Shown piece by piece: positions 1 through 12,003 of a stretch of DNA of 64,000 nt. The notes below the pieces were generated by a model. That model was not told where the DNA came from. It was given only the letters and a program-made list of their open reading frames with translations, and did not search any database. Location of the stretch: assembly GCA_019916065.1 (NCBI GenBank), contig CM034240.1, positions 13,935,894 through 13,999,893 on the forward strand. Reading direction: 5' to 3'. The position numbers and the translations under genes were made by a program. Within the stretch, counting starts at the first letter, position 1; every line of letters begins with the position of its first letter. Source of the DNA: Vitellaria paradoxa. Lineage: Eukaryota > Streptophyta > Magnoliopsida > Ericales > Sapotaceae.

Positions 1-1301
1 TGTTCTTGCAAAATTCTCATCCAAAATGTCTATTGTAATGCATGTTCAACATGGATGGTTTCTTATTTTTCAGAATTGTAGTCAAATGAAACACGACATT
101 CTATATATATACACATATGTATTTTGCATCATCTTCACCCATCATATCTGCAGACTTGATGCTTGCATAGCCATCAATTTTACATAACCACATATATATA
201 TATATATATGTATAGATATATATGATACATCAGCAGACAGAGGTCACTTAACGATAACAGTCAAAATCAATTTCTTACAAGGCTGCAGAGATGACCAAAA
301 ACTAGTGTTTTTGTGTTCTTTTATTTTTTTATCTACTAATAATAATAATAATAATAATAGAAATTAATTGCTGGTTTACCGTAGAGGATAGCATCAATTT
401 AAATCTACGTAATTAAGTCAATTGTAGATATAAATACGGGCAGGTTAATTAAGCAAATTGAAATGGTCACGAGCAACCAAAATTCAAAGCCAACCCAGCT
501 TCACCTAACCCGAATACCATTTCTCTTAATTTAATTCTCTCCTCCAAACAGCGTCCCTCCCACTCCAAAACTGAAAGTGATGGCTACCCTAATCTCCATC
601 AATTGACAATATACATTTGGAATATATATTGAAGTTGATTAATAGACTAGTTGATTATTAATTAAGACCAAATAGAGACTAATACGCACAGCCCTGCCTC
701 ACAATTTTTACAAGAGCTTCGTTACCGTCTGTCACTCAATGATGGTCACAGCTGTTAATGTGTAGACTTGGTCTCACGTAAACAACAGTTAGGTCGTGAA
801 TCAACAGTTAGATCCATGGGCGGCGCAGCCTTGTTGTCAAGGACTGTAACTTGGGTAATTTCGTCTAATTTTTTTTTAATTTTTTTTAAATTTAGTTTAT
901 TTTAAATTTTTTGTAACTCGGACCCAATTTATTTTTGAACTTTTTATTCAATCTAATTTTTACTAACTTAACCCATTCTATCTTTAAACCATTTATTTTT
1001 TGTTTCTGTAAACATAGTAGTTAAATAATCCCAACGTGTTACATAAGACAAATATTGTATAATTGTTCGATTTTTTTATCATTTTTTCCGTCTCTCAGTG
1101 TAAATAACTTAATATTGATTCACAGCCAATAATATTTTCACCATTTAGAGTAACGATGAGTCGAAGAACACCATGCATTGATGGGTGGTGAGGGCTCATA
1201 TTGACTATCACGAAGTCTCCAAATAAATTTTAAATCCTAAATCCACCCTTTGGTAGATCAGTAACTATTATATTATAACCTTTTTCATTTTGAATTAAGT
1301 T
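1..1301. other. AT-rich intergenic DNA
   Basis: No coding region is supported here. The stretch holds short TA runs near 105 and 190-210, an (AAT)n run near 337-358, and poly-T tracts near 865-890. It ends where a SINE target duplication begins. It may include distal regulatory DNA of the mannan synthase gene, but I see no specific site. Confidence 0.5.
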
Positions 1302-1573
1302 AAGAGTAACAAGAGTAGCCCCCGCGGGCGTAGCACGATTGGTACTCAGGCAGTAGATTGCACCTAAGGATGCAGGTTCGAGTCCTGGCAGCCGCATTGT
1401 GGGAGTTTCATCCTTTTGTGGGGGTGGCTCCTTGTGAACACCAGACACTGATCCTCCTGTCTAGGAGGTCGTTGTGTACCGCGATTTACCTCTTCCACCA
1501 TTCCCTTGGGGCCGAGGGGTGGGGCCCCTGGGGGTAAGGGTATCGCCTTTTTCACCCAAGAGTAACAAGAGTA
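1302..1573 (+). mobile_element. tRNA-derived SINE with perfect 16-bp target duplication
   Basis: The body (1318-1557, about 240 bp) is GC-rich against AT-rich flanks. It has a tRNA-like head: an A-box-like stretch TAGCACGATTGG at 1331-1342 and a clear B box GGTTCGAGTCC at 1375-1385. The same 16-mer, AAGAGTAACAAGAGTA, flanks it at 1302-1317 and 1558-1573, which is the hallmark of target-primed retroposition. There is no poly-A tail; the 3' end is a short T run followed by CACCC. It encodes no protein, and the small reading frames here are chance. Perfect flanking repeats suggest a fairly recent insertion. The SINE family name is not recognised. Confidence 0.88.
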
Positions 1574-3085
1574 CCTTAAAAGGATCATTATTATTTTAGT
1601 TTAAAGGCCTGCTTGGATGCAAACAAAGCCCCCCTCCAAAACTAATACCCGGTCATAAGAGTGAGTCCCACACTTTTCAAATTGTTTGGCAAGCCAATTT
1701 CCCCTTCCCTCCGGATAAATTTTGGCATGAGTCTCACATTCCCCCCCCCCCCTAGGGGATAATTTTTGGGCACCGTTGAGGCTAGTAAAAAATTATCTCC
1801 CTTTAAGTTGATTGCTTTTGACGTTTTTAACCCTCGTTAACTGTATTGTTAACTTGATCAAAATAAATATAATGTTGATAAAAAAATAATAGATAGACTA
1901 ACAAGTCAAATAAATATAATTAAAAAGATTGAATAATAACCAACCATTCAAAAGTACATATTTAAAAAAGAGTTCTTTAAATAAATCTATAAAAAAATTA
2001 AATTTTCAATGAAATAAATAATATAACTTTAAATTGTTCAAAAATAATTAAATAGAGTGAGTTTTACAATTTAATATTTAATTTAATGGATAATTAAATT
2101 TAGAACACCACAAGGGCAAAATAGTCATTTGACTACTTTTCCATCATTCACCCTCTCTTATTTATAAAACATCCAAACTAAGTAAAAAGTTATCCCCCTC
2201 CATAAACATTACATCAATGTGAGCCAACTCTCTAAAAATAATATCACCTCTTATCTTATACTCCTTCTAAAATTTAATCTCTTGAAATTTTAGCACCATC
2301 AAATCAGGCCTAACCATGTTCAATCCTAGAATTGCGATTATATCCTGTGCTTGTAGACCGTAAAAATTCTTCACATACCTAACTCAATTTAAAATAGACA
2401 ACATCGGACTGCGGTGATTTTCGATAGAATTGCAGTAACAATTTCTTATTTATAATGACTCACAAAGAAACATAGCATATGCTGCCGGAATATGACACTT
2501 GTCATCGGTTTCGGGTCCGCCATCTTTGTCTTTTTTAACTTAATTTTTTTCCCTCTTTATTTTCTTATTTATTTAAGTACCGCACAACTCTGACTTCCAA
2601 AACATGAGCTAGCTGTGTTTGTCCCAGATAAATCATCCAAGAAGGCATTGCATTGCTGAAGAGAAGAATAAGCAGCTCTTAAGGCCACACCAAGGGTGTG
2701 TCCACCGAACTCTCTCTCTCTCTCTCTCTGTCTCTCTTTCTCATCACACCATTACCCATTCATTTCTCCCAAAGCGCCTTGACCTTTATGAGGCTTATTT
2801 GCTCCAAAGTCTGAATTGGGGTACTTCAGCTTCTCCTCTAGTGGGTGCCTATGTGATCAAGTGACTGACACAAATCCAGCTCTCTCAACCCTGGCAAAGC
2901 TCAACTCAGAAGCAAAAATCAAAGCTACCCGCAAAAGGCAGAGAAATCATATACGTATTCTTCTTGTTCTCGCAAAGCAAAACACCCAAACACACCTTTA
3001 TATCACTGTACGTACTTACACACACACACACACTCATATATATAAATAGTAGGTTTTCAATCTCATTAGCTGAAGACACGAGAAC
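1574..3085 (+). promoter_or_regulatory. Upstream region and probable leader of the mannan synthase gene
   Basis: There is no gene here. A run of 12 C lies at 1741-1752 and the rest is AT-rich to about 2600. A CT microsatellite at about 2709-2742, of the type common in plant 5' leaders, precedes the gene, followed by CA repeats at about 3021-3032. A TATAAATA-like motif at about 3040-3047 is only about 40 bp before the start codon, which would leave almost no leader. The true start may therefore lie upstream, near the CT tract. The transcription start is not determinable from sequence. Confidence 0.35.
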
Positions 3086-6000
3086 ATGGAAAGGGTATCA
3101 TCTGGCGCTATTCTGCCTGAAGACATAACAGGGCAGATTGGGCTAGTGTGGGAGCAGTTGAAGGCTCCACTGGCTGTGCCATTGCTGAGGACCATGGTTG
3201 TGGTGGGTTTGGCTATGTCTGTAATGCTGTGCGTGGAGCGAGTTTATATGGGTATTGTCATTTCCTTCGTAAAATTGTTGAGGAAAAAGCCTCAGAAAAA
3301 GTACAGGTGGGAGGCAATGAAGGAAGATGTGGAACTTGGCAATTCAGCTTACCCTTTGGTTCTGGTTCAAATTCCTATGTACAATGAGAAAGAGGTTAAT
3401 TGATTTTCTTGCATTCCAAACAACTCTCTTTGTGACTCAATGCCACTTTTTTTTTGGCTATAGACAATTAATGAATATTTTGATTGGAAAACTGATGATT
3501 AATTTGTTGTTTGTTTCCTTCTGTGCAGGTTTATCAGCTGTCTATTGGAGCTGCATGTGGTCTCTCCTGGCCGTCTGATAGGATCATAATTCAAGTTCTT
3601 GATGATTCAACAGACCAAGCCACCAAGGTTCTGTCACTGATTTCATCTCTCCAAAAATTGAAAAAAAAAAAAAGAAAACTTTGTTTTTCTAATGGAAAAA
3701 AAAAAGGAAAAAAGAAAATCTAAACCCACATTCAAATTATAATGTATGTGTATGTTTATGCAAACTACCCTAGCTATCAATAACTTGTGTATTGCTGTTT
3801 AGAACCAAGTTTTTCTATGGCATTTTCAAAAAGATTCTGATCACCACCAAATTACTTTAGCTTCTTTTGTTGACACACACACACACACACACAAATATAT
3901 GTAACTTGTAGCAGCAATCTGATTAAGACCCATAAACTTCAGGAAATTTTCTCAATTATAAAAAAATTAGTCTATACATACCCGATATGGTAGTTAATTT
4001 GTAGAAGAATCAAATTCTTTTCTAATGCGGGGTTGCCTAAAATTTAGCTATGAAGGTCACAAAAACTTTTTGCCTCCCTAGCTAGGATTACTCCATTGGA
4101 TAAAATCTCACACAATCCATGTAATCGGTAATGTATCCCATTTCATTCTAACATAGTGCTCATTAGAAATTCATGTTAACATATATATATATATATATAT
4201 ATATAATTGGGATAAGTAAAATTTCAAAGACAATTTTACGATTATTGTACATGTCATGAATGTTTCTATTTAGAAAAGTGATGACATTATGTCAGAATGA
4301 TGGGGAAATTTTTGAATTTGACATTTTAAATTGAAAACACCCTTGATATAAATATATTGTAATTGTCAAATTACCATTAATGCAACGTTTGTTCTAGTGT
4401 ATTGTTTTGTCAAAATAGCATCACTCTTTCATTTAATGTGATAAAAGCTTGAAAGTTTCCACGTTTTTGACAAATTTTGTTGGTTGATTATTATTTTTCT
4501 TGCTCCTAGTTAACCTAGCTAAAAGTCACCTAAGTTAAACCTATATAATTAATTAATGTTATTTCCGACGTACGTTTATTACATTATTACACATCCGACA
4601 TGTATACATACATATATGTATATATAAACAGGATTTGGTGGAGATGGAGTGTAAGAGGTGGGCAAACAAAGGCATAAACATAAAATATGAGGTGAGAGAC
4701 AACAGGAAGGGGTACAAAGCAGGAGCCCTCAAGGAAGGGATGAAGCACAACTATGTCAAACACTGTGACTACGTGGCCATCTTTGATGCTGACTTCCAGC
4801 CTGAACCTGATTTCTTGTGGCGCACTGTTCCTTTTCTTCTCCACAATCCCCAAATTGCCCTTGTCCAAGCTCGTTGGAAATTTGGTAATCAACCACTCTT
4901 CATTTTAACACGCCCCTGCGCCCCCCCCCCCTTTTATTTTAATTTTGTTATTTTACAGAATATAATCGAAACAATGTAGTTGAGTTATGAGCCAATCAAA
5001 TAATTACTTCAATAGTGAAGTAGAATTATATTTTCCTAAATTATTTTATCTTCATCAAACCATAAATGTCATATATATATATATATATATATGTATGTAT
5101 AGTAATTGAAGAAGAAGTTGTGTTGATAATGGTGTTGTGGGTGCTATTAATATTGCAGTTAATGCTGATGAGTGTTTGATGACAAGATTGCAAGAGATGT
5201 CTTTGGATTACCATTTCGCAGTTGAGCAAGAAGTTGGTTCTGCCACTTATGCCTTCTTTGGCTTCAATGGTATAAGCACCTACTAAGCAATAATTTTCAT
5301 TTTTTTTCTCTTTTTGTTAAATCACATTTTCCCAAATTTTAATGTTTTAAAGATAATTTATAATAAAAATACTAAAAATAAATTCAAAACAGGAACTGCT
5401 GGTGTGTGGAGAATTTCAGCACTCAACGAGGCAGGAGGATGGAAGGATCGAACAACAGTGGAGGATATGGATTTGGCTGTCCGAGCTAGCCTCAAGGGCT
5501 GGAAATTTGTCTACCTTGCCGATCTCAAGGTATTCCACCAAATATATATATATATATATATATATTAGCAAAATTCATCAGCCATCTTGCAGGTACGAAC
5601 TGAGTTGTCTATGCATTGCAGGTGAAGAACGAATTGCCAAGTACTTTCAAAGCCTATCGTTATCAGCAGCATCGGTGGTCCTGTGGCCCTGCTAATCTTT
5701 TCAGGAAAATGGCTATGGAAATCATAACCAGCAAGGTACAGTTTTTGAGATGACAACCTAACCAATAGTTTCTCTCTCTCTCTCTCTCTGTCCTTAATTC
5801 TGATCCTTTTTTTTCTTTATATCTACTCCGTTAAATTGCAGAAAGTCTCACTCTGGAAGAAGTGCTATGTGATCTACAGCTTCTTCTTCGTGAGGAAGAT
5901 AGTCGCCCATTTAGTCACTTTCATCTTCTACTGTGTCGTTTTACCAGCAACTGTGTTGGTTCCTGAAGTGCAAGTCCCCAGGTGGGGAGCTGTTTATATT

Positions 6001-7019
6001 CCTTCCGCCATTACTCTTCTCAACGCTGTCGGAACTCCAAGGTAAAGGTCTCGATCCATCCATCTCTCTCTCTCTCTCTTTTATTCCAAACCAAAAAAAT
6101 AAATTTATTTATTTATTTACTTGAATTGAAAATTGAGGTTCTTTGTAATTCCTCTGTTTCTTTTCCTCTATTTTTTTCAGTTGATTTGTGGTGCTTAATT
6201 TTATGATGCTTGCAGGTCACTGCATTTACTGGTATTTTGGATCCTTTTTGAGAATGTCATGTCTTTGCACCGAACCAAGGCCACATTCATCGGCCTGCTT
6301 GAGGCTGGGAGGGTTAACGAATGGGTTGTCACAGAGAAACTGGGGGATGCTCTTAAGATGAAAATGACTTCCAAAACTTCTAAAAAACCTCGGATCAAGA
6401 TTGGAGAAAGGTACACACATATACATATATAAAACCTCTATGCATCAATTGGCATGTTATCTACTCATAAATAATAATGGTAATAAGGTATAACTGGAAT
6501 TACAAATTTTAGTAACTTTTGGTATATTTTTACCAAAAGTTATTATTTGCAATTTTTTGTGAGTTTAATGAAGCAAGTAGTAATTTTTAGTTATTATTTT
6601 TTTTTTTTGTAACTTTTGGCTGTCTGGTAAAATTTTAATAATTTTTGATAATTTTTAACAATTTTTAGTAATTTTTAATAACAAGAAGTTACTGTGAATA
6701 AAAAAGTGACAAAAATTAGTGTTGTGCCAAACACCCAAAAAGCAACTTTTGTTAGTTTTTTGCCCATTTTTGCCCCTCCAAACTGGGCCTAATTCAATTG
6801 AAATACATTATGGGTATGTTTGATTGAGATGTTGTTTTGTTGATTGAACGGAGCAGGATCCATATACTGGAGTTAATGGTTGGGATGTATCTCTTCTTCT
6901 GTGGATGCTATGATGTTGCCTTTGGAAAGAACCACTACTTCCTCTACCTCTTCCTTCAATCCATGGCCTTCTTCGTTGCAGGATTTGGCTACATTGGCAC
7001 TTTTGTCCCCAACACTTAG
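3086..7019 (+). CDS. CSLA9: Glucomannan 4-beta-mannosyltransferase (CSLA9-type, GT2)
   Basis: This is a cellulose-synthase-like A enzyme. In this family it transfers mannose and glucose from GDP-sugars to make the (gluco)mannan backbone in the Golgi. Nine exons join in frame: 3086-3394, 3529-3627, 4632-4884, 5159-5269, 5393-5529, 5622-5735, 5842-6041, 6216-6410 and 6857-7019. They give 526 residues, close to the usual 530 or so for CSLA. All eight introns are GT-AG. The GT2 signature is complete: DDSTD (about 128-132), DAD (188-190), the ED acceptor-base motif (281-282) and QQHRW (318-322). One hydrophobic segment lies near residues 35-60 and a cluster of C-terminal membrane segments follows residue 350, as in the family. 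The start is the first ATG before the conserved N-terminus; the stop is TAG. Introns 2, 3 and 5 carry TA microsatellites. CSLA9 is favoured over CSLC by length and by the C-terminal region; the exact paralogue number is an inference. Confidence 0.95.
6411..6856 (+). repeat. Intron 8 of the mannan synthase gene with a hairpin-forming repeat
   Basis: This 446-bp intron holds an inverted repeat, TAACTTTTGGTA and TACCAAAAGTTA, around 6510-6541 with a short T-rich spacer. The right half (6700-6790) has 'GTGCCAAACACCC' and 'CTCCAAACTGGGCC', the termini style of small DNA transposons seen elsewhere in this window. It may be a degraded MITE, but no clean target duplication was found. Confidence 0.35.
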
Positions 7020-7419
7020 CGACCTCCTCCATCTTTCATATATATACATATATATATATATATATATTGGAATTAATCAAAATTATTTATTGGTGTAGAT
7101 TGTTGAATAATCAAAGGGTGGTGATTCTTTTTTATGCTGGGGGGAGAGAGAGAGAGAGAGGGGCAATCAAGAATCATTCATTTTGAACTATATATATTCT
7201 CCAATGATACTCAAGGAAGAAGAGAATGGATATCATAGAAGATAGATTTGGTTTGATGTAATTAATTATGTGAATTACAACACAGAGAAATGCTGAAAAA
7301 TGGGCTATGGGTTATGACTTCCAATTACTGTACATTGTTGAAATTGGCTTTTTGTTTTTTGGTAATTTATAGAAAATTTGAAATCAAAAGTTTTTGGATT
7401 TGGAGATTTTAATGTAACA
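7020..7419 (+). other. 3' UTR and flank of the mannan synthase gene
   Basis: A TA-rich microsatellite lies at about 7036-7068 just after the stop codon, and a GA tract at 7142-7160. No canonical AATAAA stands out. The 3' UTR probably ends within the first 300 bp, but no clear signal fixes the point. Confidence 0.3.
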
Positions 7420-7572
7420 TAGGCATTGTTTCGAGTTTAAAAAAATATAAAAATTCTATAAATCTCACTATACATAAATTACGAGATTATAAAATTTAAA
7501 TTTTTTATTCACGATATAGCATACTAATTTTTATAAATTTATACAAATTTATATAACTCTAAACATACTCAT
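7420..7572. mobile_element. Small MITE-like element, copy 1
   Basis: This is a roughly 150-bp AT-rich sequence ending in AACTCTAAACATACTCATAA. It aligns almost along its length with 27158-27311, sharing blocks such as 'ATTATAAAATTTAAATTTTTTA' and 'TTTATACAAATTTATATAACTC'. The ends are short inverted repeats of the type TGTTTGGAGTTA, decayed here to TGTTTCGAGTTT. Two dispersed copies with inverted ends suggest a small non-autonomous DNA transposon; the superfamily is not assigned. Confidence 0.55.
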
Positions 7573-7809
7573 AATTTCAACTACACATCTAAAGGCCCAT
7601 TACTTTGGACTTTGGACTAGGCAAAGAGTGGGTTAGGTTGGGTTGAATTAGAGTTTGGTTACTAGCTCGTCATTCGTTTGCAAAGGACACTAACCATTTT
7701 TCTAAAATCTATGACCTGGCTTGGCTTTTAATCTAATTGGCGACTTTTCTTTCCAATATAATAATAATCAATAATATTGTAAAATGAAGCACAACACAGC
7801 AAGAAAAAG

Positions 7810-7892
7810 TGCTGGCTATGGGGTTCGAACCCATGCGCACTTATGTGCAGAAGATCTTAAGTCTTCCCCCTTAACCTCTCGGGCAAACCAGC
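7810..7892 (-). tRNA. tRNA-Leu (anticodon UAA)
   Basis: Read on the minus strand, this 83-nt sequence folds as a class II tRNA. The acceptor stem GCTGGTT pairs with AGCCAGC, and a discriminator A is encoded at 7810. The D stem is CCC/GGG. The anticodon stem GAAGA/TCTTC encloses loop CTTAAGA with anticodon TAA. A long variable arm follows (TGCACATAAGTGCGC), and the T arm carries B box GGTTCGAACCC. Just past the 3' end on the same strand is a T5 run, a Pol III terminator. There is no intron, so it is not the intron-bearing plastid trnL(UAA). It looks intact and functional. Confidence 0.92.
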
Positions 7893-10180
7893 CGAATGAA
7901 TGCGGGCTGTCCACTAATTATTTTTCATGGAAAGTTTCAAGGGCTGATTTTACCCACTATGAATCGATGACGAAGATATTGGAAATTAACACGTTTTTAA
8001 TACATTTTTAAAATTAATTAATTAATATATTTATTAAATTTTAAACATTAATACAAATTATAAACTTAAAATATTATAATGCATAGTATGATTATCACTC
8101 TTTATCCATGGCTCATTCGGTGCACGAATTGATTAGGATGGCAGGGGCAACTCATAATATTATAATAATAAGAATTGATAGCTGATTTTGTGGTAGTATA
8201 TAATTGGTGATGTCTAATTTAGAAATAATATTCATCCCTAAAAAATTTAGGCCCTGTTTGGAGTAAAAACAAAATTGAGATAAAATATAGTTTGGGATTA
8301 ATTTTTTTTTTTTTTTGAAAAGTAACAAACCGTGGGAATGATTTTCCAAGTTCGTTCTCACAAATTTAAAAAAATTCACAAAAAATAGCGACAATGATAC
8401 TCATTTGAAAACTTTCAACACAAAGAATACGATTGTATAAAAAAATTACACATTCGGTTAACCTACTTTTAGAATTTTTTTTTAACGAAATATTGAAATT
8501 TTTTGAAATTAGTGATGGCAGAAAAATTAGAAGTAAATGGGTTATTGAAGATTTATAGAGTTTTTTTAGATTTTTTTTTTATGCCAAACCGACCCTTAGT
8601 GTAAAATAACGATGCATAGCGCACTACAATTTTTAGTGTATGTTCATGTTAAGGTCCAACAAAAACCAAGTCGTTTTTTAGTGAGATTGGACTAATATTA
8701 ACGGGAGATTAAGGTGAATTTTATGATGATATTTTTTTCATAAAATAATATAAACATTTTATTTAACAAAAATATTTTAAAAAATTTTACTTGGGGATAA
8801 ATCTTCTAAAATCGTCAAACTTTTTGGAATAAAAAATTACTTACTAAATTTTTGTACTCAAAACCTATTGACTTAAAAAAAAAAAAAAGATGAAAAACAC
8901 CAATTTTCTAAATGAATTTTTAATTTTTTTTTCTGATTTAAACGGCTCTTTAAACATTAATTTGAAATTGTTTGTGCAACCACTTCTATATAATTAATGT
9001 AGAATTAATAGTTATTAGATATGTTTATTGTGTATGTCACTTTTAGAGTTAAATATGAATGAGAATATCTGGTAATTGATTAAAGATAAAAAAAAAATAG
9101 AGTCCATCTAAATTAATTAGTTCCCTTAATAAATAATATAAGGGATACTTACCAATGCAAGTTATTATTTATATGAATTAAGATAGGTATTAATATTATT
9201 TGAGATTAAAATAAATATCAAAAATACTTTATTATATTAAGAGGAATAAAGTTAAAATCAGTAAATATAGAAAATTTAATTTTATAAAACATTTGGAACC
9301 TTCTTAATGGATGAACTTTGACAATATCCTAAATTGTCTAAGGGTTAAATTGGGTCTAATTTTCAACAAACTCATATTAAAAATGACTCATATCGTTCAT
9401 TTAAATTAACGAGTCAACGTTCAATATTTATTTGATTTGATTATTTAAATGGCTCTGGCTCAATTAATTAATTTATAATAATTAATATCGTATATATTCT
9501 TCTTGATATGTATCTACCAAATAAAAATTTATGAATATTTTGAAGATTTATATGTTGAAGTCATATTTATTCTACTCTGTACCTATATATTAAATGCAAT
9601 ATTTTTATCTATTATTGCCAATATTATTATAGTTTAGTAGATCCTTCAAATTTGGCAAATAAAATTAGCCTAAAGAATTTAAAAATTAAACTTGAGAAAC
9701 TAATCCAAGCCTAATGAGTTTGGCCGGCCTTATTTAATTAGACGAGTCTAGTTTGAATTTTTCACATTAATAGACACTCAGGCTCGACTTATTTACATCC
9801 GTACAAATATTTATGGTATACACCCATATATATATTTAGATTTTAGATAGTTCTCTTGAAGATAAGTCATGGTAAAGATTTTTATTTCTATGAATAGATT
9901 TAAGGTAATATATTTTTATATTACAAAATACACAAAAATAATGTAGCACATCCAATGAAAGTGTACCAACGGATTAAAACATGACTCTTTTATGTTTTCT
10001 AATTTAGTTACTAAATGTGAAAATAAATTACTTGTTACATGAACAAGTTTAATTAAATATTTCTTTCAAGTTTCAAGCCTTCCACATAAATAATGTTGCT
10101 GGTCCCATTCGTATCCAAAATTGCCTACGCTCGGTTCGAGGGTGTGGTCCTTGAGACTATATTTGGGGGAGGGTTGGGCT
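7893..10180. other. AT-rich gene-free stretch with a possible DNA-transposon remnant
   Basis: No coding region is seen. About 8249-8600 starts TTAGGCCCTGTTTGGAGT and ends ATGCCAAACCGACCCTTAG. These are roughly inverted ends next to TTAG on both sides, suggesting an old MITE of about 350 bp with poly-T and poly-A expansions. Around 9690-9810 are phrases such as 'GACTCAGGCTCGACTTATTTACATCC' that resemble decayed hAT-type ends. Otherwise it is simple AT-rich DNA. Confidence 0.4.
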
Positions 10181-10654
10181 TAGAAATGTGAAGAGAGTTG
10201 GATTAAATTTTCACTTGACTTAATTTGGTTCCGACTTCAAGTCATTTGGACTTTGATCATATAAATTTAGTTTTATTTCTTTTTTTTTTCAATTATTTAT
10301 TTACTATATATCAAAATAAATAATAGTTATGAATATTTTTATGATTTGAGAGTGGGAATTCAATTAATTACCTCATACGTGATTGAAAAACCCCAATACT
10401 TACAAATTTAGAAATATATTTATAGAATTTATTTATTTTTAAGACTAATTAGTTAATTATGTTATTTTAAATTCAAGTTATAATAATTTATTTTGAAAAA
10501 CATAAAATTTATTAAAAATACATAGAGTTAACTAATCAATGTCAGATATGCTTGACTCTAACTTGACCCAACTTAATATTCGCAAGGACAACCAAAGTTT
10601 AGGACAAATCGGGCCAAGTCAAGTCAGAGTTGGATTAACCTATTCGCATGCCTA
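10181..10654. mobile_element. hAT-like non-autonomous element
   Basis: The left end, TAGAAATGTGAAGAGAGTTGGATTAA, is matched in inverted orientation by the right end. Read from the right it begins TAGGCATGCGAATAGG and continues TTAATCCAACTC. The 8-bp flanks GTTGGGCT and ATTGGGGT agree at 6 of 8 positions, consistent with an old hAT 8-bp target duplication. The interior is AT-rich and non-coding. Family assignment rests on the end motif and duplication length only. Confidence 0.5.
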
Positions 10655-11855
10655 ATTGGGGTGAATTAAATAATAAAATACTCAAATACTTTTATTTTTT
10701 AAATAAAACTAGAAAAACATCTTAAGAAAAATGACATTATAATTATTTTACACTCCCCCAATCTCTCTCCCGAAGAGAGCCTGAGTTCTCTACACCAAAG
10801 TAAAATTCAAATATACTGAATTGTCGAAATATGAAATTAAAGTTAATAGTCAATGTTATCAAAATGTACTTATTTTTTGTTTATTTATTTATTTTCTGAG
10901 AAGTGGGGGATTATACCACAGTAAGAATGTTAACCATTTGAACTAGGACAAACCCCACACTAAATTTATGTATAATTCTACTACTCACTTCAGAGCGGCA
11001 ACATTGCCAGAATCTATTTTATATATATTTATGATTTGCAAGCAGTTCAAAAGAGAAATTATTGAGCCTCATTGCAAATAGATGACTACAAAGCGGGAAC
11101 AAACCCTCTGGACATAACTCTTCCTTTCATCGAGAGAGTTGGACTGACTTGAATGTCCAGGGCAACCATACAATAGCTTCATCAATAAAGAAAGAAAATT
11201 TTGTTAAATTAAAAAACATACAAAACTGAAATACAGAGCTATCGCAAGTACATGCTGAAGATATAAATGATTGCCGGCACCACACTTTTTAGGGATAACA
11301 AAGAAAGACCTGAAATGAAATACTAGGGTAAGGTCTTTCTCGAAAGCTCGGGGATTCACTTATAAGAAGACATACCTAAACTTAAGAATGAGCCAAGTGA
11401 AAAAGACCGTAAAATACTAAAATCCAAAATCCTTCGAGCTGTATTCACGGTCCTGACTCTCTCACATTGCAGACCCATGTGAGAACTGACTACGTCTACT
11501 GAAGCTATGAATTTAGCGTCTCCATAGCAAAAAGATAAATAACATGAAAGCAACAGACACAGTAGTCCAACAGAGCACCACTGCAGAGATTCCGCGAGTT
11601 GCCCCAAGCCCATTAACCAATTCATCTCTTTTTTTTTTTTTTTTTTACTAAGTATCAACAATTTAATATTTTTTTCTCAACTACAACGGGCTCAGATATT
11701 GAGGCACCGTGACAGCACTTTGATGAGAAATCTGAGTAAATTTAATACAGCAAAAGAAGAAACGACAACAGAACTTCAAAGTAATTTAAGCTGAAAGAAA
11801 GTACTCTCGCATAATTTAAGCTGAAAAAAAGTACTCTCGCAAGATCACTTGTTTC
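10655..11855. other. Gene-free stretch downstream of the OTU protease
   Basis: 10655-10980 is AT-rich. 10980-11640 has a more balanced base composition but no convincing open frame; it could hold alternative 3' UTR of the minus-strand OTU gene or decayed coding sequence. A 30-bp unit beginning TAATTTAAGCTGAAA is tandemly duplicated at 11782-11811 and 11812-11841, near the expected polyadenylation site of that gene. Confidence 0.35.
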
Positions 11856-11861
11856 TTTATT
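11856..11861 (-). promoter_or_regulatory. Candidate poly-A signal of the OTU gene
   Basis: A canonical AATAAA occurs on the minus strand about 145 nt after the OTU protease stop codon, a normal 3' UTR length. No other canonical signal lies closer to the stop. Assignment is by motif and position only. Confidence 0.4.
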
Positions 11862-12003
11862 GGATTTTTGAATCCATGGTGTGAAAGGGACAACACGAAA
11901 TCTACAAAAATGGAACAAGCCTATTGCCTGAATTAAGGTTAGTTCGGCAAATTGATCAAACTATTAAAATTGAATCTGGATTGACTTTTACAAACCCTGA
12001 TCA

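Noticed and set aside
1230..1588. Two overlapping minus-strand reading frames of about 70 codons
   Set aside because: They lie in the GC-rich SINE body at 1318-1557 and reflect its composition, not a gene.
7810..7892. Plastid-derived trnL(UAA) transferred to the nucleus
   Set aside because: There is no group I intron and no plastid flanking sequence. The gene has a nuclear-type Pol III terminator.
10890..10960. tRNA-like sequence on the minus strand (GTTCAAATG box)
   Set aside because: There is no acceptor or anticodon stem and no flanking target duplication. At best it is an old SINE scrap.
11356..11661. 101-codon minus-strand frame after the OTU gene
   Set aside because: It starts in a poly-Lys run from a T-rich tract and shows no family motif. 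Possible UTR, not a gene.
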